Positions 47,179 through 56,469 of a DNA stretch of 64,000 bases are shown piece after piece (the stretch's first letter is position 1; every line of letters starts with the position of its first letter). The notes below the pieces were generated by a model. The model was given only the letters and a program-made list of their open reading frames with translations, was not told the DNA's origin and ran no database searches. The stretch is from Vibrio sp. NTOU-M3 (lineage in GTDB: Bacteria; Pseudomonadota; Gammaproteobacteria; Enterobacterales; Vibrionaceae), in contig NZ_CP162100.1 of the NCBI RefSeq assembly GCF_040869035.1, positions 1,178,001-1,242,000 of the forward strand. The letters run 5' to 3'. Both the position numbers and the translations under genes were made by a program.

Positions 47179-47265
47179 TATTTCCATTACATCTGGATAA
47201 CAACAAATGGTACAGTTGAACTGCTCGCCAACATGGTGCGAGCAGTTTTTTATTGAGGAGAAGGA

Positions 47266-48621
47266 ATGCCTCTAAAAGCAAAACTTATCTTGCTCACACT
47301 GATACCACTGTTGATCGTGACTGCCAGTATCAGTTGGATATCGGTGTATCAAGCAAAAACGCTGGGCGATCGAGAGATAGAGATCTTCAGAGCGAGCTTG
47401 ATCAAATCTAAAGAATCTGCGTTAAAAGACAGTGTTGACCTGGCTTTTGACGCGATCTCCCATGTTTATAATGATCCCACTCTTGATGAAATACGTGCCA
47501 AAGCGGAAGTCAGAGCCATTCTCACCAAATTACGTTATGGAAAAGACGGTTATTTCTTTGCCTACGATCGCAACGGCACCAATTTAGTCCACCCGATCTT
47601 ACCGGAACTGGTGGGCCAGAACCTACTGCATATCCAAGATGAAAATGGTGATCACCTTATTGAAGCGCTGTTGCAACAGGCCCAAAGTGGTGGTGGGTTT
47701 CATCAGTATCTATGGCAAAAACCCTCGACAGGAGAAACGGTCCCTAAGCTAAGCTACGCAGCTTGGTTGGAAAAATGGCAATGGATGATTGGAACAGGAC
47801 TGTATATTGAAGATGTCAGCTTAGAAGTGGCGAATATGCAGTCAGAGATCAACAAAAACATCGAAACCACATTTTTCTCTCTTATCGTGATTGTGGTAGT
47901 GACGGTAGCGGTTATTGTCGTTCTGACATTAGCGATTAATTTGCACGAACATCGTATTGCCGATAGAAGCCTAAAAGAGCTGGCCCACAAAACAGTAATG
48001 TTTCAAGAAGACGAAAAAAAGCACCTAGCCCGAGAGTTACACGATGGTATAAACCAACTTTTAGTATCGAGTAAATGCCACCTTGAACTGCTAGGCCACA
48101 AACTTCAGGAAGAATCTCAACGGCAGCATTTAGCCAAATCACAAAACTCGCTGATGACTGCGATTAATGAAGTCAGACATATCTCGCATAAACTCCGACC
48201 AAGCGCACTGGATGATATCGGTTTAGAGGCCGCTTTAAATACACTACTGCAAGACTTTAAAGCGCATTCCGGTGTAGACATTGAAACCTTATTCGATACT
48301 CAGCCGGGTAAGCTAAAATCTGAAGTAGCGACAACCTTGTACCGAGTTGCGCAAGAGTCATTAACTAACATTGAAAAGCATGCCCATGCCACGACAGTCA
48401 CTGTGATCTTGCAGCAGCTAGGTAATATGCTGCAACTGATGATCCGTGATGATGGTGTCGGTTTTCATGTTAATGACGCATTAAGGCAGAGAGGGATTGG
48501 CCTGCGCAATATGCGTGAGCGCGTAGAGTTTTTAGGTGGAGAAATAGAGCTTTCTAGTGAACCTGGATTTGGAACTGAAATCACCGTGTTGTTGCAGTTA
48601 GATGGACTTGTATATGGATAA
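47266..48621 (+). CDS. Sensor histidine kinase with a single Cache domain (NarL-type system)
   Basis: A 451-residue membrane kinase. TM1 lies at about 5-27 and TM2 at about 205-228. Between them is a periplasmic single Cache domain (type 2) with YGKDGYFFAYDRNGTNLVHP, a fold that binds small organic acids. The HisKA_3 dimerisation domain has the phospho-His in HLARELHDGINQLL, and the ATPase domain ends with RDDGVG and GIGLRNMRERVEFLGG. It probably senses the TRAP substrate or a related acid. The next gene overlaps its end. Confidence 0.9.
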   Translation: MPLKAKLILLTLIPLLIVTASISWISVYQAKTLGDREIEIFRASLIKSKESALKDSVDLAFDAISHVYNDPTLDEIRAKAEVRAILTKLRYGKDGYFFAYDRNGTNLVHPILPELVGQNLLHIQDENGDHLIEALLQQAQSGGGFHQYLWQKPSTGETVPKLSYAAWLEKWQWMIGTGLYIEDVSLEVANMQSEINKNIETTFFSLIVIVVVTVAVIVVLTLAINLHEHRIADRSLKELAHKTVMFQEDEKKHLARELHDGINQLLVSSKCHLELLGHKLQEESQRQHLAKSQNSLMTAINEVRHISHKLRPSALDDIGLEAALNTLLQDFKAHSGVDIETLFDTQPGKLKSEVATTLYRVAQESLTNIEKHAHATTVTVILQQLGNMLQLMIRDDGVGFHVNDALRQRGIGLRNMRERVEFLGGEIELSSEPGFGTEITVLLQLDGLVYG

Positions 48622-49252
48622 ACCGATCAAAGTGGTGATTGTTGATGATCATCAAGTCGTATTGGATGGCTTCATTGCTCGATTAGAGATGGAGTCGGAT
48701 ATTGATGTCGTTGGTACAGCCAGTAACGGCATAGAAGCATTAGATGTTGTGAAGCGTTTACTGCCAGATGTGATTCTGATGGACGTAAGCATGCCGTTGA
48801 TGAATGGCATAGACGCAACAAGAGTTATCAAAGAGGAACTGGCTGACGCTAAGGTTTTAATGTTAACCATGCATGACAACCGTGAGTACATCATGAAAGT
48901 GATGCAGAGTGGTGCGGTGGGTTATATGTTGAAAGAAATTTCAGCGGATAAAATGGTTCAGGCGATCAAAACGGTGAATCAAGGCTCGACCTACTTTTGC
49001 GAATCTGTCGCTCAAACCTTATTTACTCAAGAGATCACCCCAGCAGCACAAAAGCCCAATCCATTGAGTCGCAGAGAGGAAGCAGTGTTGAAACTGGTTG
49101 CGCAAGGTTGTAGTAGCAAGAAAATAGGGACCATGCTTGATATTAGCGCGCGGACGGTGGAAACACATCGACAAAACATCAAGCACAAGCTTGATTTACA
49201 TAGCACGGCTGAATTAGCAAAGTATGCCATTGAGAAAGGCTTGATTGATTAA
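48614..49252 (+). CDS. LuxR/NarL-type response regulator
   Basis: A 212-residue regulator. The receiver domain has VIVDDHQVV, the phospho-Asp in DVILMDVSMPLMNG and the Lys in YMLKEIS. The C-terminal LuxR helix-turn-helix reads LSRREEAVLKLVAQGCSSKKI, then SARTVETHRQNIKHKL. It is the partner of the kinase just upstream and likely controls the TRAP genes. The frame also allows ATG 48602; ATG 48614 has a better spaced GGA. Confidence 0.92.
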   Translation: MDKPIKVVIVDDHQVVLDGFIARLEMESDIDVVGTASNGIEALDVVKRLLPDVILMDVSMPLMNGIDATRVIKEELADAKVLMLTMHDNREYIMKVMQSGAVGYMLKEISADKMVQAIKTVNQGSTYFCESVAQTLFTQEITPAAQKPNPLSRREEAVLKLVAQGCSSKKIGTMLDISARTVETHRQNIKHKLDLHSTAELAKYAIEKGLID

Positions 49253-49642
49253 CCTCGGTAGTGTCACTTAACCTCAATGGCTGATTATTCCTCCCTTATT
49301 TTTACATAGCCGTCCAATGAAACTGGATTTGTAGAGGCATCGTCTTTTATCAATATGATGCCTGTGGCAACGAGACCCCTTTTAATGTTTTATCTTCAGA
49401 GTCTGTTGCTGTTAGTTCGTTGGTGGGTTTTGTGATTATTTTTATCGGTATGGCTATTTCTAACTATAAACCGGATCCATCACTCACTTTTGTTGAGGAT
49501 CTGTGACTGAATGAATAGATTAGACGCATTGAAAACAGTTTTTAGTCATAAAGTTTAATAAATTCCGATTTATATCAAACAAACTATAGTGTTGAGTTAT
49601 CTAAAATCGCAGTATATATATAAAAAACACTATAATTACACT
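49253..49642. other. Intergenic stretch holding a gene relic
   Basis: About 390 bases with no intact gene. Its middle part (49320-49506) carries remains of an EamA/DMT transporter, listed separately. The last 130 bases are AT-rich and probably hold the promoter of the EAL gene, though no clear -35/-10 pair stands out. Confidence 0.4.
49320..49506 (+). pseudogene. Decayed C-terminal remnant of an EamA/DMT-type permease
   Basis: One frame reads GFVEASSFINMMPVAT, like the EamA segment in which AS-x-F-(I/L)-N-(L/M)-M-P-V precedes the ninth helix. After a frame shift near 49385 another frame reads SSLVGFVIIFIGMAISNYKP up to TGA at 49504-49506, like the last helix of such carriers. A stop precedes the first block. 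The match is by eye and short, so it is tentative. Confidence 0.45.
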
Positions 49643-52390
49643 ATGTCTATTCGAAGCATATCTCGTTTTGGTGTTCTAACACTGAAGACGAAAACAGCAC
49701 TTCTCTTTGCTACTGGATTGCTCAGTATATTGCTGAGCAGCCTCTTTATTACACGCTATTTTTTCTTATTGAGTATTGACCAGCTTGAACTGGATCAGAT
49801 CGTCAAGGCTAACCGTCAGGCAGAGTCCGTTATAGAACGCATTGTTGAAGCACAAAACGAACGAGCTTATGACTGGGCCCATTGGGATGAGTCATATTTG
49901 TTGTTAAAACAAGGGGACCCAGGGTATTACGATCGAAATTTAGGTCTATCGACATTGGATACACTTGGTTTAGATCTGATTGCGTACTTACAAACCGACT
50001 TTACGGTGACAGAGTCACTTTATCGGAATATGGATGGAAAAGGTTTTGAGCTGCTCTTGGAGGCCTTCTTGCGTTCAAAAGGAATGAACGCTCATATTGC
50101 AAGAATGAAAACGGTTTTGGATGGAGAGAAACACGGGATCTCAGGAATCATCAAAGGGAATGGTGAACTGTGGATCATTTCGCTGACACCGGTACGCGAT
50201 AGTGAAGGTGAATCTGAAATGGTGGGTTGGCAAATATGGGGACAGCATCTGTCATACCGCTTTCCACATGAATACAGCGGCATTCTTTCTGCTGAAAATG
50301 AAATATTGTACGACCAGCAACATGATATTAAGTCGACGGATGAGCATTGGTTGTTAGATTCAGGAATATTCGTTCATAAAGATGACCAAATTCTCTCTGC
50401 TCATTCTCCACTTGTCGGTTTAGGCGGTGAAGCCCTTGCAATTTTACATACTGAGGTGCCAAGAGCGTTCTATTCAAAAGGAAATCGCTTATTCTTGCGC
50501 CTTATCATCATCGTACTGGCTGTCGCGATTGCCATCACTACCGTCACGGTATTTTTATTTCGAATCCAAGTCGGAAACCGGTTTAAACACCTAGAACACG
50601 GGATCACTCGGCTTTTTGATGGAAATGAATTGCCGGAACGAAAAACTAAAGATGAATTTGAACGAATTACTGAGTTAGTTTCACACCTTGCGCAATCTTC
50701 AAGTGTCAATGAAGACAAGCTTTCAGAAACGCTACAAAAGTTTGAAGCGTTATATCAAAGCCAAAATATGGGAATGATGCTGGTTGTTGATAAGGTCATC
50801 GTGGATTCCAACTTGGCTGTTGAACAGATGCTTGGTTACAAAAAGCATGAGTTACAATCAATGTCACTTGAAAACTTATGTGCTGCTCAAGCACCGCATC
50901 ATTGCAAAGTGGAAGATATGTATGCAGCGATAGAACAGGGGCAGCGAGAGTTTGAGGCTGAATTAAACTGCAAAAATGGTGAGTTAACACCATGTCACAT
51001 TGAAATCTCAGTGATTGAGCTCCAGTCTGGACAGTCATTAATGTTATCAGTTAAAGACTTAAGTGAGCAAAAACAACAGCAAGAATTAATTCAAACACTC
51101 ACGACGAAAGATACAATGTCTGGCTTTTTGAATAAGCCTGCCACTATCCAGCATATTGAACACAACCTCGTTGAGAATGAACAAACAGGTACTTTCGCTG
51201 TGCTCTATATTACCTTTTCACGCCTAAGTGAAACGGCGGAAGTCTATGGGCTAGCCTTTTATGATCGTGTTGTGAAGCACTTAGTTGAAAGCATTAAGTC
51301 TAATGTTGATTGCAACCAAATTGGCCGCGTCAGCGAGCACGAGTTCCTTATTATTGCTAATAACCACTGTAATACCGACGCGCTATGGCAAATCGGTGAA
51401 ACGTTGGTGGAGCGGTACGGAAATCGGGCTGCTATCGGTGGTATTGAACTTGAGCTGGGTATGAAAGCTGTGATGGTTGATAACGAATACGTGGGGGCAA
51501 ACTTTGAGTCACTTTTACAATTAGCACAATATGTCACCAACCGATCGCAGCACTTTGGCGGGAAAAAGCTGCAATCAGTTGATTCTGCTTTATTGCGTGA
51601 GGCTCAGAATGCCCAAGCGATTACTCGTGATCTTCTGGGTGCCGTACAACGGAATGAGTTTTTTGCCCATTTCCAACCTATTGTTGATTGCAGTAGCCAA
51701 GAGATCAACGGCTTTGAAGCGTTAGCTCGCTGGGTCCACCCTGTGCTTGGAAATATTTCTCCTGCTGTCTTTATCCCACTAGCTGAAAAACAAAAACTGA
51801 TTGTTGAAATCGGCGAGCAAATATTGGAGCAAGCATGTCAATTTATCTCTGAGATCAATAACAAGACAAAAGGTGTGACCGCAAAACCGCTGACGGTGCA
51901 CGTTAACCTATCAAGCCCTCATTTCTACCATACGTCTCTGGTTAGTTACTTAGCATCGTTAATCGAAAAATATTCGATAAAAAGTGGCCAGCTGACACTC
52001 GAAATTACAGAAAGCATGTTGATGGTTGGGGAAAGCGACGTCATTGAGAGAATGGCACTTATCAAGCAACTCGGTGTTCACTTAGCGCTCGATGATTTTG
52101 GTACGGGCTACTCTTCATTCAGTACATTGTGTACGTTCCCTTTAGATGTTGTGAAACTTGACCGCTCTTACATCGATCAACTAGAACACAATGAAAAGGC
52201 TCGAACGTTAGTTCGAAGCATTGCTTCTATGTCACATGAATTGGGGCTAACTATTGTGGCTGAAGGGGTTGAAACTTCCTCCCAATACAAAAAACTGAAA
52301 GTTTGGAATATAGATGAAGTTCAAGGATTTTATTTCTATAAACCAATGGGAGAAGGGGACGCTAAGTCTTTGATTATTGAAAAAGATTAA
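49643..52390 (+). CDS. Membrane CHASE4-PAS-degenerate GGDEF-EAL cyclic-di-GMP phosphodiesterase
   Basis: About 915 residues from ATG 49643. TM1 (about 18-40) and TM2 (about 290-310) enclose a CHASE4-like periplasmic domain with ERAYDWAHWDESY. A HAMP-like linker and a PAS domain follow. The GGDEF domain has SEHEF at its active loop, so it should not make c-di-GMP. The EAL domain looks active, with FEALARWVHP, the Asn in VNLSSP, LEITESMLM, LDDFGTGYSSF, VKLDRSYI and VAEGVET. GTG 49589 would add 18 codons. Neither start has a good ribosome-binding site. Confidence 0.88.
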   Translation: MSIRSISRFGVLTLKTKTALLFATGLLSILLSSLFITRYFFLLSIDQLELDQIVKANRQAESVIERIVEAQNERAYDWAHWDESYLLLKQGDPGYYDRNLGLSTLDTLGLDLIAYLQTDFTVTESLYRNMDGKGFELLLEAFLRSKGMNAHIARMKTVLDGEKHGISGIIKGNGELWIISLTPVRDSEGESEMVGWQIWGQHLSYRFPHEYSGILSAENEILYDQQHDIKSTDEHWLLDSGIFVHKDDQILSAHSPLVGLGGEALAILHTEVPRAFYSKGNRLFLRLIIIVLAVAIAITTVTVFLFRIQVGNRFKHLEHGITRLFDGNELPERKTKDEFERITELVSHLAQSSSVNEDKLSETLQKFEALYQSQNMGMMLVVDKVIVDSNLAVEQMLGYKKHELQSMSLENLCAAQAPHHCKVEDMYAAIEQGQREFEAELNCKNGELTPCHIEISVIELQSGQSLMLSVKDLSEQKQQQELIQTLTTKDTMSGFLNKPATIQHIEHNLVENEQTGTFAVLYITFSRLSETAEVYGLAFYDRVVKHLVESIKSNVDCNQIGRVSEHEFLIIANNHCNTDALWQIGETLVERYGNRAAIGGIELELGMKAVMVDNEYVGANFESLLQLAQYVTNRSQHFGGKKLQSVDSALLREAQNAQAITRDLLGAVQRNEFFAHFQPIVDCSSQEINGFEALARWVHPVLGNISPAVFIPLAEKQKLIVEIGEQILEQACQFISEINNKTKGVTAKPLTVHVNLSSPHFYHTSLVSYLASLIEKYSIKSGQLTLEITESMLMVGESDVIERMALIKQLGVHLALDDFGTGYSSFSTLCTFPLDVVKLDRSYIDQLEHNEKARTLVRSIASMSHELGLTIVAEGVETSSQYKKLKVWNIDEVQGFYFYKPMGEGDAKSLIIEKD

Positions 52391-52476
52391 ACGAAGTGTA
52401 AGGAATGTAAGTGTCGGGGATATTTTTAAAGGCTGTTGTTATGATGGTTTTTTAAACCTCAACAGACCATCCCGTT

Positions 52477-52818
52477 ATGTCTTACCCTCAAAACCGTCAT
52501 GATTTCTATCATGCCCATGTGTATTTTTGTGAAGAAAGTTGTGAGTTTGCAAGGGCGCTAAGAGAAAGCATCTTTTCAGAGCTCAATTTAAAGGTGGGTA
52601 ATTTTAATTGCCAACCAGTCGGCCCTCATACGAAATGGAGCTTTGAGGTGCACTTTACGCGACAAGAGTTTGAGCGCTTTATTCCTTGGTTGGAACAAAG
52701 AAGAGCGGGGCATTCTGTTTTAGTTCATGCAGTCACAGGGGATGACTTATTAGATCATACTGAATTCGCTTATTGGTTAGGTCACCCTGTCCCCCTTAAA
52801 CTTGCTTTGTTTCAGTAG
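52477..52818 (+). CDS. DOPA 4,5-dioxygenase family protein
   Basis: A 113-residue protein of the small DOPA dioxygenase family (PF08883 type). Conserved His residues occur in FYHAHVYF, GPHTKWSFEVHF, VLVHAVTGDDLLDHT and the end motif WLGHPVPLKL. In plants and fungi relatives cleave aromatic catechols; in bacteria the substrate is mostly unknown. It is a lone gene with no clear ribosome-binding site before ATG 52477. Confidence 0.85.
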   Translation: MSYPQNRHDFYHAHVYFCEESCEFARALRESIFSELNLKVGNFNCQPVGPHTKWSFEVHFTRQEFERFIPWLEQRRAGHSVLVHAVTGDDLLDHTEFAYWLGHPVPLKLALFQ

Positions 52819-52906
52819 TCATTTGTCGTGTCGATTACTAACGTGAATTGTTCGTTTGCCTATCTTGGCATATATAAAGCGCCCGAATTTCTTTCCGAGC
52901 GTTTGA

Positions 52907-53509
52907 ATGAACAAGTTAATCGATGCACTGGCAACCCAAGGTTATTACATTTGGGACGATTTTATTTCTCCTGAGCAAGTAGCTGAATTAAGAAACTCTA
53001 TTCCGGATGAATGGAAAAAAGCTCGCATTGGACGCAATGAAGAAACGTCAAGAGAAGTGACGATACGCAGCGATAAGATCCAATGGCTCAGCAGTAATAT
53101 GGGTGCCGCTGTAGCAAGTTTTCTTGAGAAGATGGAACAGATCCGCCTTGAGGCGAACCGACATTTTTTTCTTGGTTTGTTTGAATATGAAGCCCATTTT
53201 GCGAAATACGAAAAAGGTGACTTCTACCAAAAACACCTGGATTGTTTCAAAGGCAATGAAAATCGCCGTTTAACCACGGTGTTTTATATGAATGAGCATT
53301 GGAATGATGAGGATGCCGGTGAGCTTAAAGTGTATGATTTGAAAGATAATCATATTGCTACCATCCCTCCTAAAGCGGGGCGGTTATTTGTCTTTTTGTC
53401 TGAACAATTTCCTCATGAAGTACTACCAACGAATACGGAACGCTACAGTATTGCGGGTTGGTTCCGGGTAAACGGAGTGCAAGGGAATACGCTCGATATT
53501 GCAAACTAG
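52907..53509 (+). CDS. 2-oxoglutarate and Fe(II)-dependent oxygenase (prolyl 4-hydroxylase type)
   Basis: A 200-residue oxygenase. The iron ligands are seen as HxD in YQKHLDCF and the distal His in QFPHEVLP. The oxoglutarate-binding Arg lies in RYSIAGWFR. LTTVFYMNEHWNDEDAGELKVY is the usual core strand pair. The substrate is unknown; relatives hydroxylate proteins such as EF-Tu. It follows the DOPA dioxygenase gene after 88 bases and is closed by a terminator shared with the convergent patatin gene. Confidence 0.88.
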   Translation: MNKLIDALATQGYYIWDDFISPEQVAELRNSIPDEWKKARIGRNEETSREVTIRSDKIQWLSSNMGAAVASFLEKMEQIRLEANRHFFLGLFEYEAHFAKYEKGDFYQKHLDCFKGNENRRLTTVFYMNEHWNDEDAGELKVYDLKDNHIATIPPKAGRLFVFLSEQFPHEVLPTNTERYSIAGWFRVNGVQGNTLDIAN

Positions 53510-53512
53510 AGA

Positions 53513-53540
53513 AAAAGGTCGCTGTATCGGCGACCTTTTT
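53513..53540. terminator. Bidirectional terminator between the oxygenase and patatin genes
   Basis: AAAAAGGTCGC and GCGACCTTTTT pair around TGTATCG, three bases after the oxygenase stop and just before the convergent stop. Confidence 0.9.
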
Positions 53541-53542
53541 AG

Positions 53543-54409
53543 TTAGATACAGAAGTGACAATTTTCATCGGTTAAACCGTGAATGCCCTGTTGTATTTGT
53601 AGATGCTGTTCTCCAGCCTCAAGCCCCATTTGGTAGCCATGCTCTAAAATACGTTTATTTTTAGTTAGCCTTTGCACCGCAAACTGTTCGGGTGGAGCGA
53701 TGACACGCACGATCGCGTCTGTTGGAGGATGGCGGATAAACTCCAGTGATTGATTATAATTCTCCGCGCGTTTTGCTAATGCACTTGCTACATGAGGGTA
53801 ATCTGCCAATACCTTTTGCATTAACCAACCGAATTTTGGTGCAGGCATTTCATAACTTATCGGGTGAGATAGAATAACCGTAATATCTTTTACACCTCGG
53901 CGATACGCTTCTTTTACAGGAATTGAATCGGCAACCCCGCCATCGGTATAACATCCTCCTGAAAAACAAGGAACAGTTTTATAAGCGATCGGAAGTGCAC
54001 AAGTTGCTTCGAGAATACGCTCAAGATTGTCTAAATCTAGTTGGTAATAATCGGCGTTTCCGGTATTGATATTGGTTGTAGTTGCAAGCATTGGGTTTGC
54101 ATGTCGCACCTTTTCAATATCAAGAGGGTAGCGACGGTTAGATTCTTCGATAAGCCACTTTACATCGACCAAATGCCCACCCTTCACAAATCTGGCGGGA
54201 TTTAAAAAGCGTTTGTCAGTCGCAAGTTTCGTGATGACATGGTAACTCCGTTTTGGTTGATGGGCGAGGTAGCCCACTAAGTTAGATACACCCGCAGACA
54301 CACCGATAGAAAAATGATAAGGATTGTAATGTTTGCGCATAAATGCATCTAAAACGCCACTAGCAAAAATGCCTCGCATCGCACCACCTTCAACCACTAG
54401 AGCCTTCAT
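53543..54409 (-). CDS. Patatin-like phospholipase (YjjU/RssA type)
   Basis: A 288-residue acyl hydrolase. The oxyanion hole is GGAMRG, the nucleophile elbow is GVSAGVSN (GxSxG), and the catalytic Asp lies in YTDGGVADSIP. The segment MKALVVEGGAMRGIFASGVLDAF is the typical start. The frame is open to 54460, but ATG 54409 follows AGGAACAGGAA and fits the family. The N terminus shows no signal peptide, so it is probably cytoplasmic. The lipid substrate is unknown. Confidence 0.88.
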   Translation of the reverse strand: MKALVVEGGAMRGIFASGVLDAFMRKHYNPYHFSIGVSAGVSNLVGYLAHQPKRSYHVITKLATDKRFLNPARFVKGGHLVDVKWLIEESNRRYPLDIEKVRHANPMLATTTNINTGNADYYQLDLDNLERILEATCALPIAYKTVPCFSGGCYTDGGVADSIPVKEAYRRGVKDITVILSHPISYEMPAPKFGWLMQKVLADYPHVASALAKRAENYNQSLEFIRHPPTDAIVRVIAPPEQFAVQRLTKNKRILEHGYQMGLEAGEQHLQIQQGIHGLTDENCHFCI

Positions 54410-54641
54410 TTTCCTGTTCCTAAGTCTGACTATCAATGTGATCAAGCATACCGATAGCAACGTAAGACGGATAATAGAAAATATTTATCATTTGAATAGG
54501 TTTCAACGATGGGATGATGAAGAAATTATCATAGGTCAACAGAACAACGGATTTATTGGTTATGGAATGGTATACAGGTTATCTAACCGTCTAAACTTTA
54601 GTTGATGCTAATGGAAAGGAAATCTAAAGGGCAGGAACGTC

Positions 54642-55787
54642 ATGGAACATTTACATCGTTATCAGCCAATTTGCTATTTTGAATATGCTGATTCACTGAA
54701 TGCGCAGTTACAATCCATTAAAAGTCGTATGAGTAGTCACATACCTCACTTAGACAGAATTTCATTTGCCCTTTTCGATGAGCATGAGCAAATGCTTAGG
54801 ACGTACGCGGACAGCTCCTTGTTATCGCTGCAAAAAGCGCACTATGAAGCATCGATTTCTCGCCTACCAGCTTTAAAACAATGCATGGAGTCCGGGGTGC
54901 CACGGGTGTTGAACGATTTAACAGACATGACGCCATCGCCTCATATCACCATGCTTATTGAGTGTGGTTATCGTTCTTCGGCGGCGATACCGTTATATCA
55001 AAGTGGAGATTTCATTGGCTTCGCGTTTCTTAACTCATTTACCAAAGCTGCATTCGACCTTTCCATCATTACTAGGCTCAAACCGTATATTGATATGATT
55101 CAGTTCGCGGTGTTTTCTGAGTATCAACTGGTGCATGCCATTATCGAGTGTGCAGAACAAGTACAGAGGCATTCGCCTGTATATCATCGTGAATCACAAG
55201 CGCACAAAGAGCGTATTGCGTTTTATGCCCGTATTATCGCCGCTAATTTAGCAGACATGTACGGCTTTGATGATGAAACGGTTGAGAATATTTCTTTGTT
55301 CGCTCAGTTTCATGACTTAGGCAAAACCCGTCTCCCCGTTACTTTGTTATGTAAAATGGCACCACTAACTAGCAAAGAACTTGTCCAAATCAGAAAGCAT
55401 ATTCAACATGGCATGGACATTATTGATGAGATACTAGAAGCGCTGGGGTACCCTCATCACCCAAGTGTTTTATTACTAAGCCAAATTATGGCACATCACC
55501 ATGAATTTTTAGATGGTTCAGGGTATCCAGATGGGCTGATAGGTGAAGAAATACCTATTGCGGCACGGATTGTATCCGTCGCTAACATCTATGATGCGAT
55601 GACTGCACATAAACCCTATCGCCAAGCCTGTTCGGCTATGCATGCCATTTTAGAGTTAGAGAAAATGGTTCATCAGGGTAAGCTCGATAAACATTGTGTC
55701 GAAGCTCTAAGAGAAAACCAGAACATATTGGCAGAGCACGCATCAGACTTTCCAGAGTTCGACCCCAAAGATGGTTTCTATCAATAG
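54642..55787 (+). CDS. GAF-HD-GYP cyclic-di-GMP phosphodiesterase
   Basis: A 381-residue soluble protein. The N-terminal half (about 15-165) resembles a GAF domain (SGVPRVLNDL, SSAAIPLYQSGDFIGFAFL). The C-terminal half is HD-GYP, with the metal pair in FHDLGKTRLP, the KHIQHG His, AHHHEFLDGSGYPDGL and ARIVSVANIYDAMTAHKPYR. These support active c-di-GMP hydrolysis to GMP. Its stop codon lies inside the OxyR-type site of the following dps gene. Confidence 0.88.
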   Translation: MEHLHRYQPICYFEYADSLNAQLQSIKSRMSSHIPHLDRISFALFDEHEQMLRTYADSSLLSLQKAHYEASISRLPALKQCMESGVPRVLNDLTDMTPSPHITMLIECGYRSSAAIPLYQSGDFIGFAFLNSFTKAAFDLSIITRLKPYIDMIQFAVFSEYQLVHAIIECAEQVQRHSPVYHRESQAHKERIAFYARIIAANLADMYGFDDETVENISLFAQFHDLGKTRLPVTLLCKMAPLTSKELVQIRKHIQHGMDIIDEILEALGYPHHPSVLLLSQIMAHHHEFLDGSGYPDGLIGEEIPIAARIVSVANIYDAMTAHKPYRQACSAMHAILELEKMVHQGKLDKHCVEALRENQNILAEHASDFPEFDPKDGFYQ

Positions 55788-55849
55788 TTTTTATCTATCA
55801 AACTTATAGATAGTGAAGATTTTATCTATCTAATGTGAATACGTATACT
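55784..55849 (+). promoter_or_regulatory. OxyR-type site and promoter of dps
   Basis: Four tetrads with 7-base spacing follow the OxyR pattern: ATAG (55784), CTAT (55795), ATAG (55806) and AGAT in place of CTAT (55817). The first half fits ATAGnTnnnAnCTAT exactly. TTTATC (55821-55826) and TATACT (55844-55849) form a promoter spaced 17, starting right after the site, as expected for OxyR activation. Three of four tetrads match. Confidence 0.7.
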
Positions 55850-55908
55850 TTTCCCATAAAGAGGTAATTCAGCCTCTATTCGTTTTTGATTATGAGAGGA
55901 AAATGCAT

Positions 55909-56385
55909 ATGTCTCACCAAATTAGCTTAATCGGCCTTGACCAAGAACAGTCACAAACACTGTCTGAACAACTAAATGATCTGTTAGCGCATTATCAGCT
56001 TCAATACATGAATTCTCGCGGGTATCACTGGAATATTAAAGGGCAGCAGTTTTTCGAATTACACGTGAAATTTGAAGAGATTTACACGGACCTGCAAACA
56101 AAAATTGACGAACTAGCTGAGCGTATATTGACTCTTGGTTTTACTCCTGATCATAGCTTTAGCCGTTACCTTGAGCGCAGTGCAATTAAAGAGCATCAAA
56201 ATGCGACGACAGGAAAAGCGTGTGTTCAAGGGTTAGTTGATGGCTTTAGTCAATTGATTGCAAAACAGCGTGTGATCTTGCAATACGCAGCTGAAGCGGA
56301 TGATGAAGGCACTGCTGCATTGATGGGTGACTACATTCGCGAACAAGAGAAACTTATGTGGATGTTAAACGCATATCTACAATAA
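55909..56385 (+). CDS. dps: Dps-family ferritin-like DNA-protection protein
   Basis: A 158-residue four-helix protein. The ferroxidase ligands are in GYHWNIKGQQFFELHVKFEEIYTDL, where His, then His, Asp/Glu form the interface site, and DELAERILTLG follows as in Dps. It binds iron and uses peroxide, protecting DNA. ATG 55909 has AGAGGA 8 bases upstream; ATG 55903 is too close to that signal. It lies behind an OxyR-type site, which fits peroxide induction. Confidence 0.9.
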   Translation: MSHQISLIGLDQEQSQTLSEQLNDLLAHYQLQYMNSRGYHWNIKGQQFFELHVKFEEIYTDLQTKIDELAERILTLGFTPDHSFSRYLERSAIKEHQNATTGKACVQGLVDGFSQLIAKQRVILQYAAEADDEGTAALMGDYIREQEKLMWMLNAYLQ

Positions 56386-56408
56386 CCTGTTTAAATAAAC
56401 AGTAAAAC

Positions 56409-56452
56409 TTGATCACTATGATGGAAGAACTATACTGTATATAGAAACAGTA
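56409..56452 (+). promoter_or_regulatory. Promoter with a near-consensus LexA (SOS) box
   Basis: TACTGTATATAGAAACAGTA at 56433-56452 differs from the SOS consensus TACTG(TA)5CAGTA at only two central positions and keeps CTG-N10-CAG. It overlaps the -10 TATACT (56431-56436), which pairs with TTGATC (56409-56414) at a 16-base spacing. LexA bound here would block the start. The site is seen; regulation is inferred. Confidence 0.8.
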
Positions 56453-56469
56453 AACATCTGGAGGTGAGT

